Shown here piece by piece: positions 10,895 through 22,155 of a stretch of 64,000 bases of DNA; the stretch's first letter is position 1, and each line of letters begins with the position of its first letter. The position numbers and the translations under genes are program-made. The DNA comes from Podospora bellae-mahoneyi (lineage: Eukaryota; Ascomycota; Sordariomycetes; Sordariales; Podosporaceae), in assembly GCF_035222275.1 (NCBI RefSeq), contig NC_085885.1, positions 3,844,001 through 3,908,000 on the forward strand, given 5' to 3'. The notes beneath the pieces are model-generated. The model was not told the DNA's origin. It searched no databases and was given only the letters and a program-made list of their open reading frames with translations.

Positions 10895-11856
10895 GGCTTC
10901 GGTATCCTAGTGGGAGGTACAAAACAGAAAAATACTGACGAGAAGCTTAACTGGGAGTTGACACAGAAGGAGCTGGAAAGACGGGAAAGTCCATTATGTG
11001 GAAGGCGCATAAAGATATCCATTTCCCCCGCACAATATAGGCTGCATAAGTGCCAACTTCACCAATCACTTGAACATTAATGATGTGTTACACTCCTTCA
11101 TCGTCTTGGTGAACAGCAAGGCGGCACCTTACCATAGGTAGCCAATAAGCCATTGATAGGCCAAGGTACCTAGTTAGCGATCTTGATGAGCAGGGCAACT
11201 ACCTTGAAAAGAAAGAAAAAAGAAAAAGAAATAGGAGATGGTGAATACCACCAAGAATCAAAACCTTCAGATTTACAATTACAGCAGGCCGAGGTTGCTC
11301 GCACCTACTTAAGGCTGTGATCTTTTGCTTCAGAGTTTCCTTTATACCTATCTATGAACCTACGTTAATTACTTCAGGAATGACTTCACACCTGGCCCGT
11401 GCCCATTTCTGAAGCCTTTCCCGAGGACTCATCCATCGATTGATCCACTGGTTCAGAAAGGCTACCTATTCAGAAGACGTGATCTTCAGGTTGGTGGTGG
11501 CTGAAATGTGAATAACGCCCTTACCTAAGCCAAGGTCTGGTTGCGCCGTGGCCTCGCTGCAAACCTTACTCAAATTCCTGTCGAAACCTCTCTTCCGGAT
11601 AGATATGATTGTTCCCAAAAGAACCTATGCTCATTCTTTTGTGGCACAGGCCAGGCTGCTTGCAAGCCCCATATTCACCTCCCGTTGCTAGGGCTGGTGG
11701 CTGTTTGATTCTTATCTCACTTCACACTCTCACTTTTTTCTTCGCTGGGGACACCCAAAAAATCCTTCTTTTCCATATCGCAGTCTTCGACATAGGTAAT
11801 AAATTAAGCAGTCTACCAGAGACACCCCTATCGAACATCAGCATGGAAAAGAGCCT
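10895..11856. other. Gene-free AT-leaning interval
   Basis: Promoter side of the P450, then about 900 bp without a recognisable gene, RNA or repeat. Short open frames here have no family resemblance. Confidence 0.5.
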
Positions 11857-12127
11857 TTGGGCGAATGCCTTCTACTTCGATTTCCCGATGAGCTGTTGAG
11901 GATGATAACAGAGGAGGTCTTTCATGTTGGCAAGCCATGGACGAGTCGAGATAACAGCTGGGGGGATGAAGACCCGACCGACATCAATCACAAGGTCCGC
12001 TTCTCTCAATTACACACGCATTATTCGCATTTGCCGCCGTTTCTACACAGTCGGAATGCCCATTCTGTATTCGAGCCTGGAATTCCGTTCGGCCTCAGAC
12101 TGCAGACAACAACACAAACCTATTTAG
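11857..12127 (+). pseudogene. F-box-like gene fragment
   Basis: From 11857 one frame reads LLLRFPDELLRMITEEVF, which looks like the start of a fungal F-box (LPxELLxxI). Shortly after, another frame reads IIRICRRFYTVGMPILYSSLEF, matching the usual continuation of fungal F-box/LRR proteins (LRLVCRRFxxIGxPLLYSSLEF). The two halves are in different frames and the leucine-rich repeat body expected downstream is absent; the frame closes at 12127. Read as the 5' remnant of an F-box protein gene, a family that expands and decays freely in filamentous fungi. An intron joining the halves is possible but no good sites were found. Confidence 0.45.
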
Positions 12128-12347
12128 CTTAACACATGAACACCAGTGATGATGGATGATGAGTCAAGAGAAAAGAGAAACATAACGGCCTTGCCCACTG
12201 TCCAGATGACCAAAGATCTTGACAACTATCAACGAATCTGAGCGGAAAAGGGTGTGCCTAAAACCCGGTGACAGTGTCCTATTCTTATTCAAGTACAATC
12301 CATTTTTCCTGTACTAGACCTCACTAATTCAGATGATTGGCTGCCAT

Positions 12348-12434
12348 GCCCGGCTAGCTCAATCGGTAGAGCGTGAGACTCTTACGGGGTACCTCCGTAA
12401 TCTCAAGGTTGTGGGTTCGACCCCCACGTCGGGC
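12348..12434 (+). tRNA. tRNA-Lys (CTT) with 15-nt intron
   Basis: Acceptor GCCCGGC/GTCGGGC, D arm GCTCAATCGGTAGAGC, anticodon stem TGAGA/TCTCA, T stem GTGGG/CCCAC around TTCGACC. Anticodon CTT is at 12381-12383, followed by A37 and a 15-nt intron (12385-12399). Confidence 0.95.
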
Positions 12435-15176
12435 TCAAATCCCGTTGCTGATCTTCTACTTCTGCAAATATTTTGCATTGTCATTCTCTTTCTATCTTGT
12501 GGCTTTTTTTTGGCATGTTGCTTACATTTCGCGGGCACATGTTGTGATACCACTGGATACGCAAAGCTTGTTGACGACACTCGCCACAGTGTGGCTGGTG
12601 AACAAGTGATCGACACTGCGGACGCTGGGGAGGCGCAACAAAGACGAGGTCGGATCAGATGATGCTTATCTTTTGACACCATACAACCGAGAAACAAAAC
12701 AAGTGGCCAATTTGTTTCGGTCCGGAGCTGGTTAAAAGCAGCAGGTAGGACGTTGGAGGACGGGATTGGCCCCAACGTTCCTGGTTCCTGGCCTGCCGTG
12801 CCGAACCGGGGCGCGGGAACTTTGCTAGTGCCGGCGGCTCGGTACATAGGTGTGGACATAGGCCCCGAGAGAAAAGAAATTCATTCCCGGTCCCCTGACC
12901 CTCGTGTCGTTTCTTGCAGGGGGGAAACGACAAAAAAGCTCCGACCCGTCCAGTGAAGAATATACCCGTATGCGGCGGCACTCATCGGTGGCAACTCATT
13001 GGGTGTCCATCATGGCGGTTTGTTGGGAAACGACTACACTAGGAAAGCCATGGATTGACGCGCGCCCCATCTCTGTCGTACGTTTTAAACCATGGGAACT
13101 TTCGAAACGAACAGTCAACTGTGGCGAGTATGAAAGTGGTTCTTGCAGTGGTCCACCTGTGGCTGACGATTCCCAGATACTGGTCGACGTTCGCAGACGC
13201 CAATGATCTAGACCGTCCATCGGGGAAAAAGCTAGAGCTTGATGAGTCGTCATATGAGCTGTTGAAAGGATCTGGTTGTTTTTGTGACCGATTCTGTGAC
13301 GAGCGGATATCGATCCTCGGAGAAGCAGCTCAGGCCGGCTGCTCCTAGGTAGGTAGTCTATGCATGGCTTGCATTTGCCAATTGGCGACAAGTTTCCGGG
13401 AGATGCACGCTGGTCCAGTCGGTTCATCTGAAATATATGCTTGGACGGGTTCGGCAGTCGCTGTCCTCTCAAAAAGCCAATGCTTGCGGTGCAACGAGAT
13501 CCAATCCTCCGTAACAAGAGTTGGGTTGGAGGGGTGAGGGGCAGGAAAGGGTGGGGTTCAACATCCCACCTCCACCGCATGCCTCAATCAGCTGGGGATA
13601 TTGGCTCGTTGGACGGCTGGAGAGACATGTGCACCTATCTCAAACTCTGGCAATACATTGATGAATGTTGGAAGCTGCCTTGCCAGTCCAAAATACTGTA
13701 AGTGTCCCGTCATGATAAAAAGCAGACAATCACTTTGGAAGGGGAGAAGACATCACTAACCGCCCGAGTCTCAACCAACAAAGACTTTCCAACCCCAAAC
13801 CCGACTCCACCTGCCCAACCCAAGAACCGAAGAGCTGGAGGCTGGTCTCGGTCAAAACCCTCCGGCAAGACCCAACGGTTTGTGCCGGGTTCCCAGCCCA
13901 AACTGTTCCTCAGGAAGCATGCTTTCTTGGTGTTGCCTTACGGTGGGCAGCACATGCTGACATATACGGGCACTACTGTGTAGGTGTCAAGAGTCTCAAT
14001 TGTCAGTTGAGCCAAGAACGAGCTTAATAGCTGCCCGCAGCCCTCGTACGGTATGGTCCCTTCTAGAACTCGGTCTTTCTCACGTGCGGTGAGGGGCAAG
14101 AGGGAAGAAGCTTCCACGTTTGTTCCACCATGGATGAGGCTGTTGACAGAATACCGAGCGATCGGTAGAAAGCACGGAAACACCTGCATCCGGATGAAGA
14201 TGGAAAGGGCTTTACAAGTATAAAAGCAGTGGGAACGTCCGCTGGTGGGGCTTGAGAAAGAGGGTCTCCTTCCCAGGGCTGCGCATGGCTTGTAAGCGCC
14301 GCCTGCCGCAGCCCCACATTTTCCGGAGCAATCTGTCCGGGCCTGTACGAAGGAGATGCTTGAAGACAGGTCCAGGTGGTGCAGCAGAAAAAAAAAGACT
14401 TGCGGATTACGGATGCACCGAATATATTCCGCCGTGCACTGGAAAATGACGGATTTGTCTTGCCGGGTGTGTGGCCCACAGTCTTCTTTCCCCTTTCAGG
14501 ACCCTTTCGACGTGTCACCATGCTATGCCTTTGCCACAGCACGCCAGCCAGGTCCAAAGTCGAAGCCGTCGCCCCCAGACACTGACCCGTCCCCTACGCT
14601 GCACCTTTCGTCTGCAGTGGGTGAGGTGGCGAGAACCAGCTGTCCGTCACTGCCTGTAGCTGGTCGGGAGCCCTGGCCGCAGTGAAGCCCAGTGCCAAGC
14701 CCATGGTTCCGTTGAGCTCTCAGGAGGTACCTATTGCTCCCTCCACCCCTGCCCGCTCGCTATCCCCCAATAAGCTTACATACGACGCCAAACCACATAC
14801 CAAAAGACGGAAGCCTCGAGAGGAGACAAGAACGAAATTCCCGGGTTTTCTTCAGGCTCCCCTAACCCGGGGCAGCCAGAGCCGATCATCTTTAGTCGCC
14901 GCCAAACCATTCCCTATATCATGAGCCACACCAAGACAACCACACCACAGACGAGAAAAGCAACACGAATTCATCGGCAACAGGGCATCTACACGGGCAT
15001 AGTCATCATCAACAGAATCCCATGAGTACTCTTGCTCTTCCTACACACACCCTCGAGCTTCACCACCAGCATCACCAGCATCCGAACAGATCCGCCGTCC
15101 CTCCCCACCACCTCTTTGCTGTGCTGTCATCTCTTCCAGGCCGTGAGGTACTAGCCCACTGAGCCCGCCTTCATTA
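12435..15176. other. 2.7-kb interval without recognised gene
   Basis: Several open frames of 60-190 codons on both strands, none with domain motifs, coherent splice signals or family resemblance. Nothing can be supported here beyond intergenic DNA; a lineage-specific short gene cannot be excluded. Confidence 0.45.
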
Positions 15177-15377
15177 ATGTGCACTGAGCACACGACCGGT
15201 AACTGCCCAGCCTGCGGGAAGGATTACCTGGTCTTCGTCGAGTTTTGCAAAGACTACCACCCACCGTTGGTGACTTGTCCCAACGGCACCACCATCGTTC
15301 GTGTTGAAATGGAAGAGGGTGGCTGTCCGAGTCCTGTCTGCCCCAACAGTCGGAACGGAGGTTGTGCCGTCATGTAG
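15177..15377 (+). CDS. Small Cys-rich protein with C-terminal CaaX box (CAVM), 66 aa
   Basis: Uninterrupted frame starting MCTEH. It holds about eight cysteines, including CPAC near residue 10 and CPSPVC near residue 50, and ends in GGCAVM. CAVM is a CaaX box; a final Met favours farnesylation by general CaaX rules, predicting a lipid-anchored, cytosol-facing peptide. It has no signal peptide. It is not the usual a-factor-type pheromone precursor of Sordariomycetes, which is about 20-35 aa and not Cys-rich. The CXXC pairs could bind zinc. It converges on the NAD(P)HX epimerase gene, with stop codons about 90 bp apart. Function unknown; gene reality is inferred from composition and the CaaX end. 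Confidence 0.5.
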   Translation: MCTEHTTGNCPACGKDYLVFVEFCKDYHPPLVTCPNGTTIVRVEMEEGGCPSPVCPNSRNGGCAVM

Positions 15378-15469
15378 CAGCAGCAGAAACAAGAACAACA
15401 AGAACAACAACAACAACAACAGAGACGGAAACCACACCAAGACGCCTGTTTCGACCCTCCCGAACCACG

Positions 15470-16776
15470 TTAGAGCTTTTGACCGCTGGGTCCAACCTCG
15501 ACAACTTGATCGAGCCCTTCGTACTCGGGAACGTCAAAGTCATATTTTGCTGCGATTGCGGGTGTGACGAAGCTTTTGTGGGGGGGGGGGGGGAAGAGTC
15601 AGTTGGGTCCAGAAGACAAGCAGGATGGGGCGGTTTTGGGTACGCACCGTCCTCCAATGAAGTGACGGCCCTTGAAGTGTTTGACAAGGGGCTTTGGAGC
15701 TGTCAAGCTGATCAGGAAGTTAGGGTGAAAATTACTACCGACACCACTTTTGGGCGGGCCCTCCTCGATATCCCACGATGAGGGGGTATCCACGGAGGTC
15801 ACGGGGACCTGGGTCTCTGCCATTGCGTTGATGACGGCTGGGAACGGCTCTCGAACTTCTCCAGAGAAACTGAAACCTACACCACCCGACATTGAATCAT
15901 CATGAGCCATGAGGTGGGAGAGAGGAGAGGAGAGGGGTGACAGAAAATAGGTGGAAAAACGAACCAAAAATAGCATCGACAACGTGATCAGCCGAGCTCA
16001 ACGCCTTGGGGAAATCGTCGACGAAGGGAACATCCAGGTCTTCCAACTGTTTGGCGAGGCGCTAGATACACGAATAAGCGATCTGCCACGAGAGAAGGTG
16101 GCCAGCAGGGCTGGAGAAGGGATCGACCAGGCAAGCAGTGTAATAATATCCGCCCGCTGCTGTCTAGGTCAACCAAGGGAGGGGAATGTTTTAGTCTGAC
16201 TTGGACGTGAAGCGCGCATTGCATGTACCTTCGCTGTAGGTATAGAAGAAGTATTGGGCAAATGAACAACAAAGCGATATTGCCATACAAGAAGAAGAAC
16301 ATGACTTACCTGGTAAAGCTCGTTTTTGCTGCGTTTGGGGTAGTAAATGGTTGGTTGATAACCGTAATGGCGCAGATGTCGGGCTGCCACAAGACCGTCA
16401 CCCCCTGAGCAACGGGTGAGCACAGGCCACCCAGGCTGAAAGTCAATAAAGGGGTCTCAGTCACCATTGTTGCCAGGGCCGACAGCGACCAGAACCCTGC
16501 GGCCTTTGTTGATGGGATGGACGCGGTACACTTGGTTTATTGTCAACACAGGCCCGCCGGGTTCGAGAACTGACGACGGGATCAGGGCCAGAATTTAACT
16601 CACCAACCTGGGATACAGACAGTCCTGCGAGCTCCATGAGCTGGTCGATGGAGAAGGCACCTGTGCTCATCAGCTCCCTGTCCAGGGCGGCTGCAGCCTT
16701 TGCACCGAGTGTCTACCAGTGACTGTCAGCTGCCATTCATTCACCATCAAGCAAAACAGCGTACCTTGAATACCAT
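15470..16776 (-). CDS. NAD(P)H-hydrate epimerase (NAXE/YjeF_N), 236 aa, seven exons
   Basis: Repairs R-NAD(P)HX to the S form so that the ATP/ADP-dependent dehydratase can restore NAD(P)H. Exons: 16776-16765, 16712-16604, 16530-16465, 16404-16310, 16061-15965, 15876-15648, 15572-15470; they sum to 237 codons with all phases matching. The first exon codes only MVFK. Motifs: [29 protein letters not shown] (cation/nucleotide loop), [14 protein letters not shown] and [13 protein letters not shown] with the catalytic Asp region. It ends in VGPSGQKL. This is the single-domain eukaryotic form of normal size. Intron 6 carries a 14-C run directly before its acceptor. It shares a roughly 470-bp divergent promoter with mS16. 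Confidence 0.95.
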
Positions 16777-17249
16777 GGTCGAGTTCAAGGCGTGGGGCGA
16801 CCTCTTGCTGTGTATAATCGAAGACCGAGTGGAGAGAGAGCAGTGGGAGGGGCAGGAAAATCCGGGGGGAGAAACAAAAAGAAGCAAGACAGGTGATTAT
16901 ATGGTCAATTAGCTCCAAACTCGGAACAAATGACACGAAAGTCCACCAAGCTTTACTGACATCACCCAATGTCTTGATGTAAGGTAAACCACCCAGAAGA
17001 GCTCATGTTACAGCCGGAGGGTGGGGCAATGCATGCGCCCACACACCACCTCAGCACCTGCACCCATTTGGCGCACGGACCCCAAGACTGCCCAGCCAGA
17101 ATTTTTGGAGCTTTCTCCGGTTCCACTCACTTGAGCGAGAGAGCGCATTCCGCCAGAGAGGCCATCACCAAAACCTTACGACGATCGCAGCAACCACCGA
17201 CTCCGTACTCCGTGCCCCGGATCGCACCCGCCCAGCTCAACCCCGTAAC
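16777..17249. promoter_or_regulatory. Divergent promoter between NAD(P)HX epimerase and mS16
   Basis: About 470 bp between two head-to-head starts. No TATA box or known factor site can be asserted; it must hold both promoters. Confidence 0.5.
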
Positions 17250-17721
17250 ATGGTCGTCAAAATCCGTCTCGCCCGCTTCGGGCGCACCAACTCGCCCTTT
17301 TACAACATTGTGGTAGCCCATGCCAGGTGCCTCTCCCCGAGCTTTCGAAATGAAATTATGATGCTGACGGACAACAAACCAGGACGGCCCGCAACTCCCG
17401 GCCCCTCGAGGTGATTGGCACCTACGACCCCATCCCCAAGAAGGACACCTATGACGAGTCAGGGAGGCTGCACAAGGACATAAAGCTCGACATATCGAGG
17501 GCGCAATACTGGATTGGTGTGGGGGCACAGCCGACAGAGACAGCGACCAGATTGTTGAGCATGGTGAGAAGATAAACTCGGGATCGAGATGCGAGAGGGT
17601 GGTTTGTGGCTGACCAAGTTTTCGACACGACCAGGTGGGAATCGTGGACCCTAAATACCAGAAGACGCCACCAAGGAAGTCGACACCAAAAAAGGAAAAG
17701 GCGGCCCCGGCGGAGGCATGA
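17250..17721 (+). CDS. mrps16: Mitochondrial small-subunit ribosomal protein bS16m, 114 aa
   Basis: Mitoribosomal protein S16, a 5'-domain rRNA binder of the small subunit. Exons 17250-17326, 17383-17563 and 17635-17721 join in phase. The start MVVKIRLARFGRTNSPFYNIVVA is the S16 hallmark, continuing ARNSRPLEVIGTYDP and DISRAQYWIGVGAQPT. The C-terminal extension is Lys/Pro/Ala-rich (TPKKEKAAPAEA), as in fungal homologues. The first residues double as a basic targeting sequence; no long cleavable presequence is present, as is usual for S16. Confidence 0.95.
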
Positions 17722-18411
17722 GTTATGGGAGGGTTTCCATGGGAATAGGAAGAGCGGCAAAAGATGGGGATGGGACGGGCGTGTATTCTAAAGGGGGGAT
17801 GCGTACTGATACCGCACACAACCCCTTGGCATATTTCTAACAGGCGTTTTTGGGTCGACACTGTCTGGATTGTACGATACGGTAGGGGAATGGAAGCTCT
17901 ATCACTATTGTTGGGGAATTGTGGGAAATCTTGCATCTCGAATGATGAAGTGGAGGGCTTGGGGGTTTTTCACGCCAACGAGTTCCCAACCACGGCCAAG
18001 AACGTGTGACCTCCAAAAACCCAAGACGATTCAAAGTAAGCAATTGTTGAGGGACCATAGCCAGCTGTCTGCCACATACAAACCATAATCCTTGCCTGTC
18101 CATGATGGCGACCAACAGCATCTACCTTAGCTTGTCTAGGTAGGTACTCAAATTTGACCGAGCTCAGAGGTCAAGCTGAGCCATAAGACATGACTGACAC
18201 GTTTACTTCAAGCACTTGTATGAATGTCACGTCCATCTCAGGACTACACATTCTCTTTTCTAGTATCATAGCCCAACCCCCATGCAAGCCGAGATCCCAT
18301 AATGCGAAAACCCTATCATGCAGACTGTCTCCACGCACCCACACTCCACTCCACACCAAACCAAGCATGTCTTATACCCCAAAGCCCACAATATTTCCAT
18401 CAAGCAAACAA
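17722..18411. other. Interval between mS16 and tRNA-Arg
   Basis: 3' flank of mS16 and 5' flank of the tRNA. No gene or repeat recognised. Confidence 0.5.
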
Positions 18412-18503
18412 GGTCCGCTGGCGTAATGGCAGCGCGTCTGACTACGATCTTCACAAGAGATTCAAGTAATCAGGAGGTTCCAGGTTCGACCCCTGGGCGG
18501 ATC
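18412..18503 (+). tRNA. tRNA-Arg (ACG) with 21-nt intron
   Basis: Acceptor GGTCCGC/GCGGATC, anticodon stem TCTGA/TCAGG, T stem CCAGG/CCTGG around TTCGACC. Anticodon ACG is at 18444-18446, then A37 and a 21-nt intron (18448-18468). A34 would be edited to inosine to read CGN codons. Confidence 0.92.
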
Positions 18504-18985
18504 GTTTTTGTCCTCGCAAACATCGAGGCTCTTCTTTTGCCTTTTGTTCATCACTCCCATCTTCCCATCAGCAACATTCCTGCTTGGTGCCGCAGTAAAG
18601 ACTGCTATGTCACAACCTCCAGGAGAAACTCTTCACAAGACCGAGCCATATTGGAGAGGAAATATATTATCTCTTTTTATTCATCTTTTGGTATCCCTAT
18701 CCAAAAAAAAAAAAAGGCAATGCATCCCGGCCGGTCTCCCTGTTCAACAGTCCCAGAAACGCCCATGATGTGAAATGTAGACGACTCCCCCTTCCCACCG
18801 AAAACAAAAACCAACAGACATCACCCAGCCGCTTCCCATACGCTCCGCTTTGCTCCGGTTGACTCCCTCGTTTCCCGAAAAAACTATCGTGTTGACGCAT
18901 GACATGTACCTGTACTGTGATCCCCCTTGCTCTTTTGTAACTTTCTCTACTATAACCGGTCTATAGTGGGCCCATCCAAAAGAGA
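18504..18985. other. 3' flank shared by tRNA-Arg and amino-acid transporter
   Basis: Contains a 13-A run at 18703-18715 and the likely 3' UTR of the transporter. No gene seen. Confidence 0.5.
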
Positions 18986-20687
18986 TTAATGATGGGCGCT
19001 GAAGAGTGCATTCATCGCCAGGCAAACAACCATGACGCAGGCACCGTAAATCGAAAGACCCAGAGCCATCTTGCGAATCAGCCCCGTCTCCAAGTGCTCC
19101 AAATCCCACCTCCACTTCTTGGATCTCCTCCTGCCACCGCGTCCGCTGATCACGCTCCCCAAACTGGCAACACTGTCCAACAAACCAGATCCAGTGACCG
19201 CAGCACTCTCTTCGTCGTCGTCGTTGTCATCGGCAGAATACTCGGCATCGTCGTCCTCCTTGGTCAAACGCTGGTGAAAGATACTATCCGGATCGCTAAT
19301 CTTGTAATAAAATAACCCCGGCAGGATGAACGAGATGGCCGTCGAGCCTGTGCTACCGACATAGGCCAACACAGTGTCCAGCGTCTCGACGCTGAGCGCG
19401 GTGAAATAGCTAAGCACCAGAATGATGCTGGTAATGAGGGCAAAGCGAAGCTCCGACATGGCAACCACAGGCGCCCCGTGGCTATCCAGGGCGCCACCGC
19501 CGGCAGCTCCTGAGGGAAGAAGGGGCTGGCTTCCGGTTCCGCCGCCCAATGGACGCGAACTTCCGGGACGCCAGCGCAGTACCGCGTCGATCGAGGCACG
19601 GCACGGGTGGATTTGGAGAGGAATGCTGAAGGTGACGAGAATGACAATAGCGGCCTTGGCGATGGTGGAAGCAATCGAGGGCGGGTACATGCTGACGATG
19701 TTGCCCTTGACCTCGTTGCCAAAGGTAAGGTAGCCGGTAATGGCGACCAGGACGTAGATGGAGGCAGCAGATCCGATGCTGGATCCAATGACGCCAACGA
19801 TACTGGCGGGGGAATTGTCCTTGATCTCGTTCACGATAGAAAACATCTAGACAGCGTTAGACATGAAGTCGGGTAGCCGCATTCTAGTGGGAAAACATAC
19901 ATTCTGGTGACAAGTGTAGGCAAAGATCATGACTGGTAGGCTCCTCAATGCAGCTGTTGGGCCCTCCCAGGTGACCCAACGAATGTCCCGATTGTTTGGT
20001 ACCTCATCAGCGCCAAAGTGGTACACGACCAAAATGACCAAGTACCCAATCGAAAGCAAGGCAACAATGCTGGTGTACTTGAGCGAGTCTAGCTTTTTGG
20101 GGAAGCTGAGCGGTATGATAAAAACCAAGAAAAAGACAGTTATCCAGAACTTCCGGTCCGCGAGGAAGGGCAGCCCACTGTCGACACTCCCAAAGGCCTC
20201 GGCAACGCCGGGCATCAGGTCTCCGATGATGATCATGTACGAAACACCAACTCCAAAGCACTTAATGGCGATGGCGGCATCAAACACCACGGCGGCGTTG
20301 GGATACGTGATCTGCGAGAGCGCAAAGAAGGACGAAGTTCCCCGATCGAGGTAACGTGCGCATCGTGACTGGAGGTACAAGCCAAACGCCGATGTCAAGC
20401 CGCACCACACAATTAACAGCGCTCCCCATAGTACACCAAAATGCGACATGGCGCCGGGCATGGCGAGTGTTCCGGCGCCCACAATGGTGTTCAGCAGGTT
20501 GATATTGCTGCTCATCATCGAGGCGTTGCCTCCACCCAACTTGGGACTCCGTGTACGGCGATGTCTAGGACCGGAGAGTCAGCAATTCCCGATCCACAAC
20601 CCGAGGAAGCTTGCGATATACTTACTGCGTCATGGCAGCGGTTGAACCTCCAGGAACAAAACTATCCACTGTAGAATACCCAGTCAT
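18986..20687 (-). CDS. Vacuolar-type amino-acid transporter (AVT5/6-like, AAAP family), 528 aa
   Basis: Proton-coupled amino-acid transporter of the AAAP/SLC38-like superfamily, probably in the vacuolar membrane. Exons 20687-20626, 20564-19901 and 19846-18986 are in phase. The first helix carries the family motif NINLLNTIVGAGTLAMP; about eleven membrane segments follow. Between helices there is a Gly/Ser-rich loop (PLGGGTGSQPLLPSGAAGGG) and, before the last helix, a very acidic stretch (about residues 435-460, mostly Asp and Glu). The start at MTGYSTVDSF is chosen as the nearest ATG giving a usual N-terminus; an in-frame ATG at 20834 would add 49 residues of low complexity. Yeast AVT5/6/7 export amino acids from the vacuole; the substrate here is not determined. 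Confidence 0.92.
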
Positions 20688-21455
20688 CGCAGGACAACTT
20701 GTATCCGAGTTATCCAGACTTCTCAACAATAATGAACGATCGTATAGATGTAGCAGTGCTGTCGGGGGGGGGGGTTGTGATGGCGGCGGAATGGCAACGG
20801 AGCTACGCTCGATTTTGCGGCCGTCGTCTTTCAATGGTTATCAGGGTCTTCGAAACCAGGCAGCCATCGCGGGAATCCCTTTGTTGGCAGTTGACCGCTG
20901 GAGTAGGCGTCGTCACGGAGCGTCTCTCGAGGAGTGACCTGAGCGTTCGGTGTGTCGACAAAATATGGGGTAGTAATGATACTCGATTACCTCACGCAGG
21001 CGGTCGCTGTTGTATGGTATCGCGGGAGGTTTTACCTCGTCGTCCTTGTCGTCGTATGCGCTGAGGTGAGGTGAGCAAAAGAGGAAGAAGGGGGCCAACA
21101 AAAGCCGGGGGCCTGAACAGGAACAGGGTGGTTGTCTCAGAAAGTCGGCCAATTACAATTGCCACAAAATATAAAATTGGGGCTCCACGTCACGCGAGCC
21201 GTCAACCCGCTCGCTAACCATCAGCCTTACAATAGCGATAACGGGGACTGACCACCCATCACAAGCCACGCCCGTTGCATTGGTAAATACCACCAAGTAA
21301 ATACAACCGGTAACCACGCCGTCGTTTGCCCCGTCTTCTCTCCCTTCGCTGGTCAAGAGTCTCCAATTAGCCAACATCGCATCACGCACTGCACCAGGCG
21401 GACAACTGTCAATTCTACAGAAACATCACACCTCGGTTCGGCAACCCGCGACGTC
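20688..21455. promoter_or_regulatory. Divergent promoter region, AVT-like transporter / RO-10
   Basis: About 770 bp between head-to-head genes, with an 11-G run at 20764-20774. No specific factor site can be claimed. Confidence 0.5.
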
Positions 21456-22155
21456 ATGGACGACACGCTGGACAAGACAACGTTGTCGACGATTGAGCTG
21501 CTCGAGGCTCGTCTGTTGCGCATTGAGCACATTCTCTACGGCCCCACGACAGCTTCAACCCAACCACCATCCGAATCAGCATCCACGTCTCTGGCTGAGC
21601 TCGAACAACGGTTTTCTCTCCTGCTTCGACACATGCGTGTTTACGCCGAGATCCTCAAGATCTGTATGTTCCTGTCTCCACCATGCACTCCTGTACCCTC
21701 TTCTCTTCACAAGGCTTACACGTCGTCTAGACAAATACCAGCCCTCTTTCTTCCAACCACCACCGTCCAATCCCAATGCTCCTTCAGAAAACACACCACC
21801 GATCGATCTATCCCCGGAAGCGGTTCGAGCGACTGTGCTATCGTATGCGTCTCAGTTCCCGTCGACAGCGTCAGCCCTGACTGCAGTGACATCCGACACG
21901 CCCATCCCCGATGCGAAACTGAGTGCCGAGCTGGCCTCCTTACTGCCCAAGATGAAGGGTATTCAAGCTACACAGATGGCGCAGGAGGCTGAGATCGCTG
22001 AGCTGCGGGCAAGGAGCGAACGAGTAGTCAAGGCATGGTATGAAGGGGGCGTTTTGAGGTACGGCCGCTTCGTGGCTGATCATGAGGGGAGATTGGAAAA
22101 GGTGGAAAGAGGTCTGCGGAGGATCGAGAAGGAACGGGAGGAACCGCCGCTTTGA
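21456..22155 (+). CDS. ro-10: RO-10-like dynactin p22/p24 subunit (nuclear distribution protein), 210 aa
   Basis: Subunit of the dynactin shoulder/sidearm, needed for dynein-driven nuclear movement in hyphae. Exons 21456-21663 and 21731-22155 join at KI|YKYQPSFF (67-nt intron, gtatgt...tctag). The N-terminal TIELLEARLLRIEHILYGP and the C-terminal helix KVERGLRRIEKERE resemble the p24 family: short, largely helical, coiled-coil at both ends (about residues 10-65 and 140-205) with a Pro/Ser-rich middle. Length fits the family. The assignment rests on remembered similarity to Neurospora RO-10. Confidence 0.82.

Noticed and set aside
12996-13580. 194-codon minus-strand frame
   Set aside because: No recognisable motif and no splice or start context; composition like random sequence.
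4485-18503. CRISPR array, operon or secondary-metabolite cluster
   Set aside because: No spaced direct repeats; cupin, P450 and FSH1-type hydrolase genes are scattered among housekeeping genes with no synthase or regulator core.
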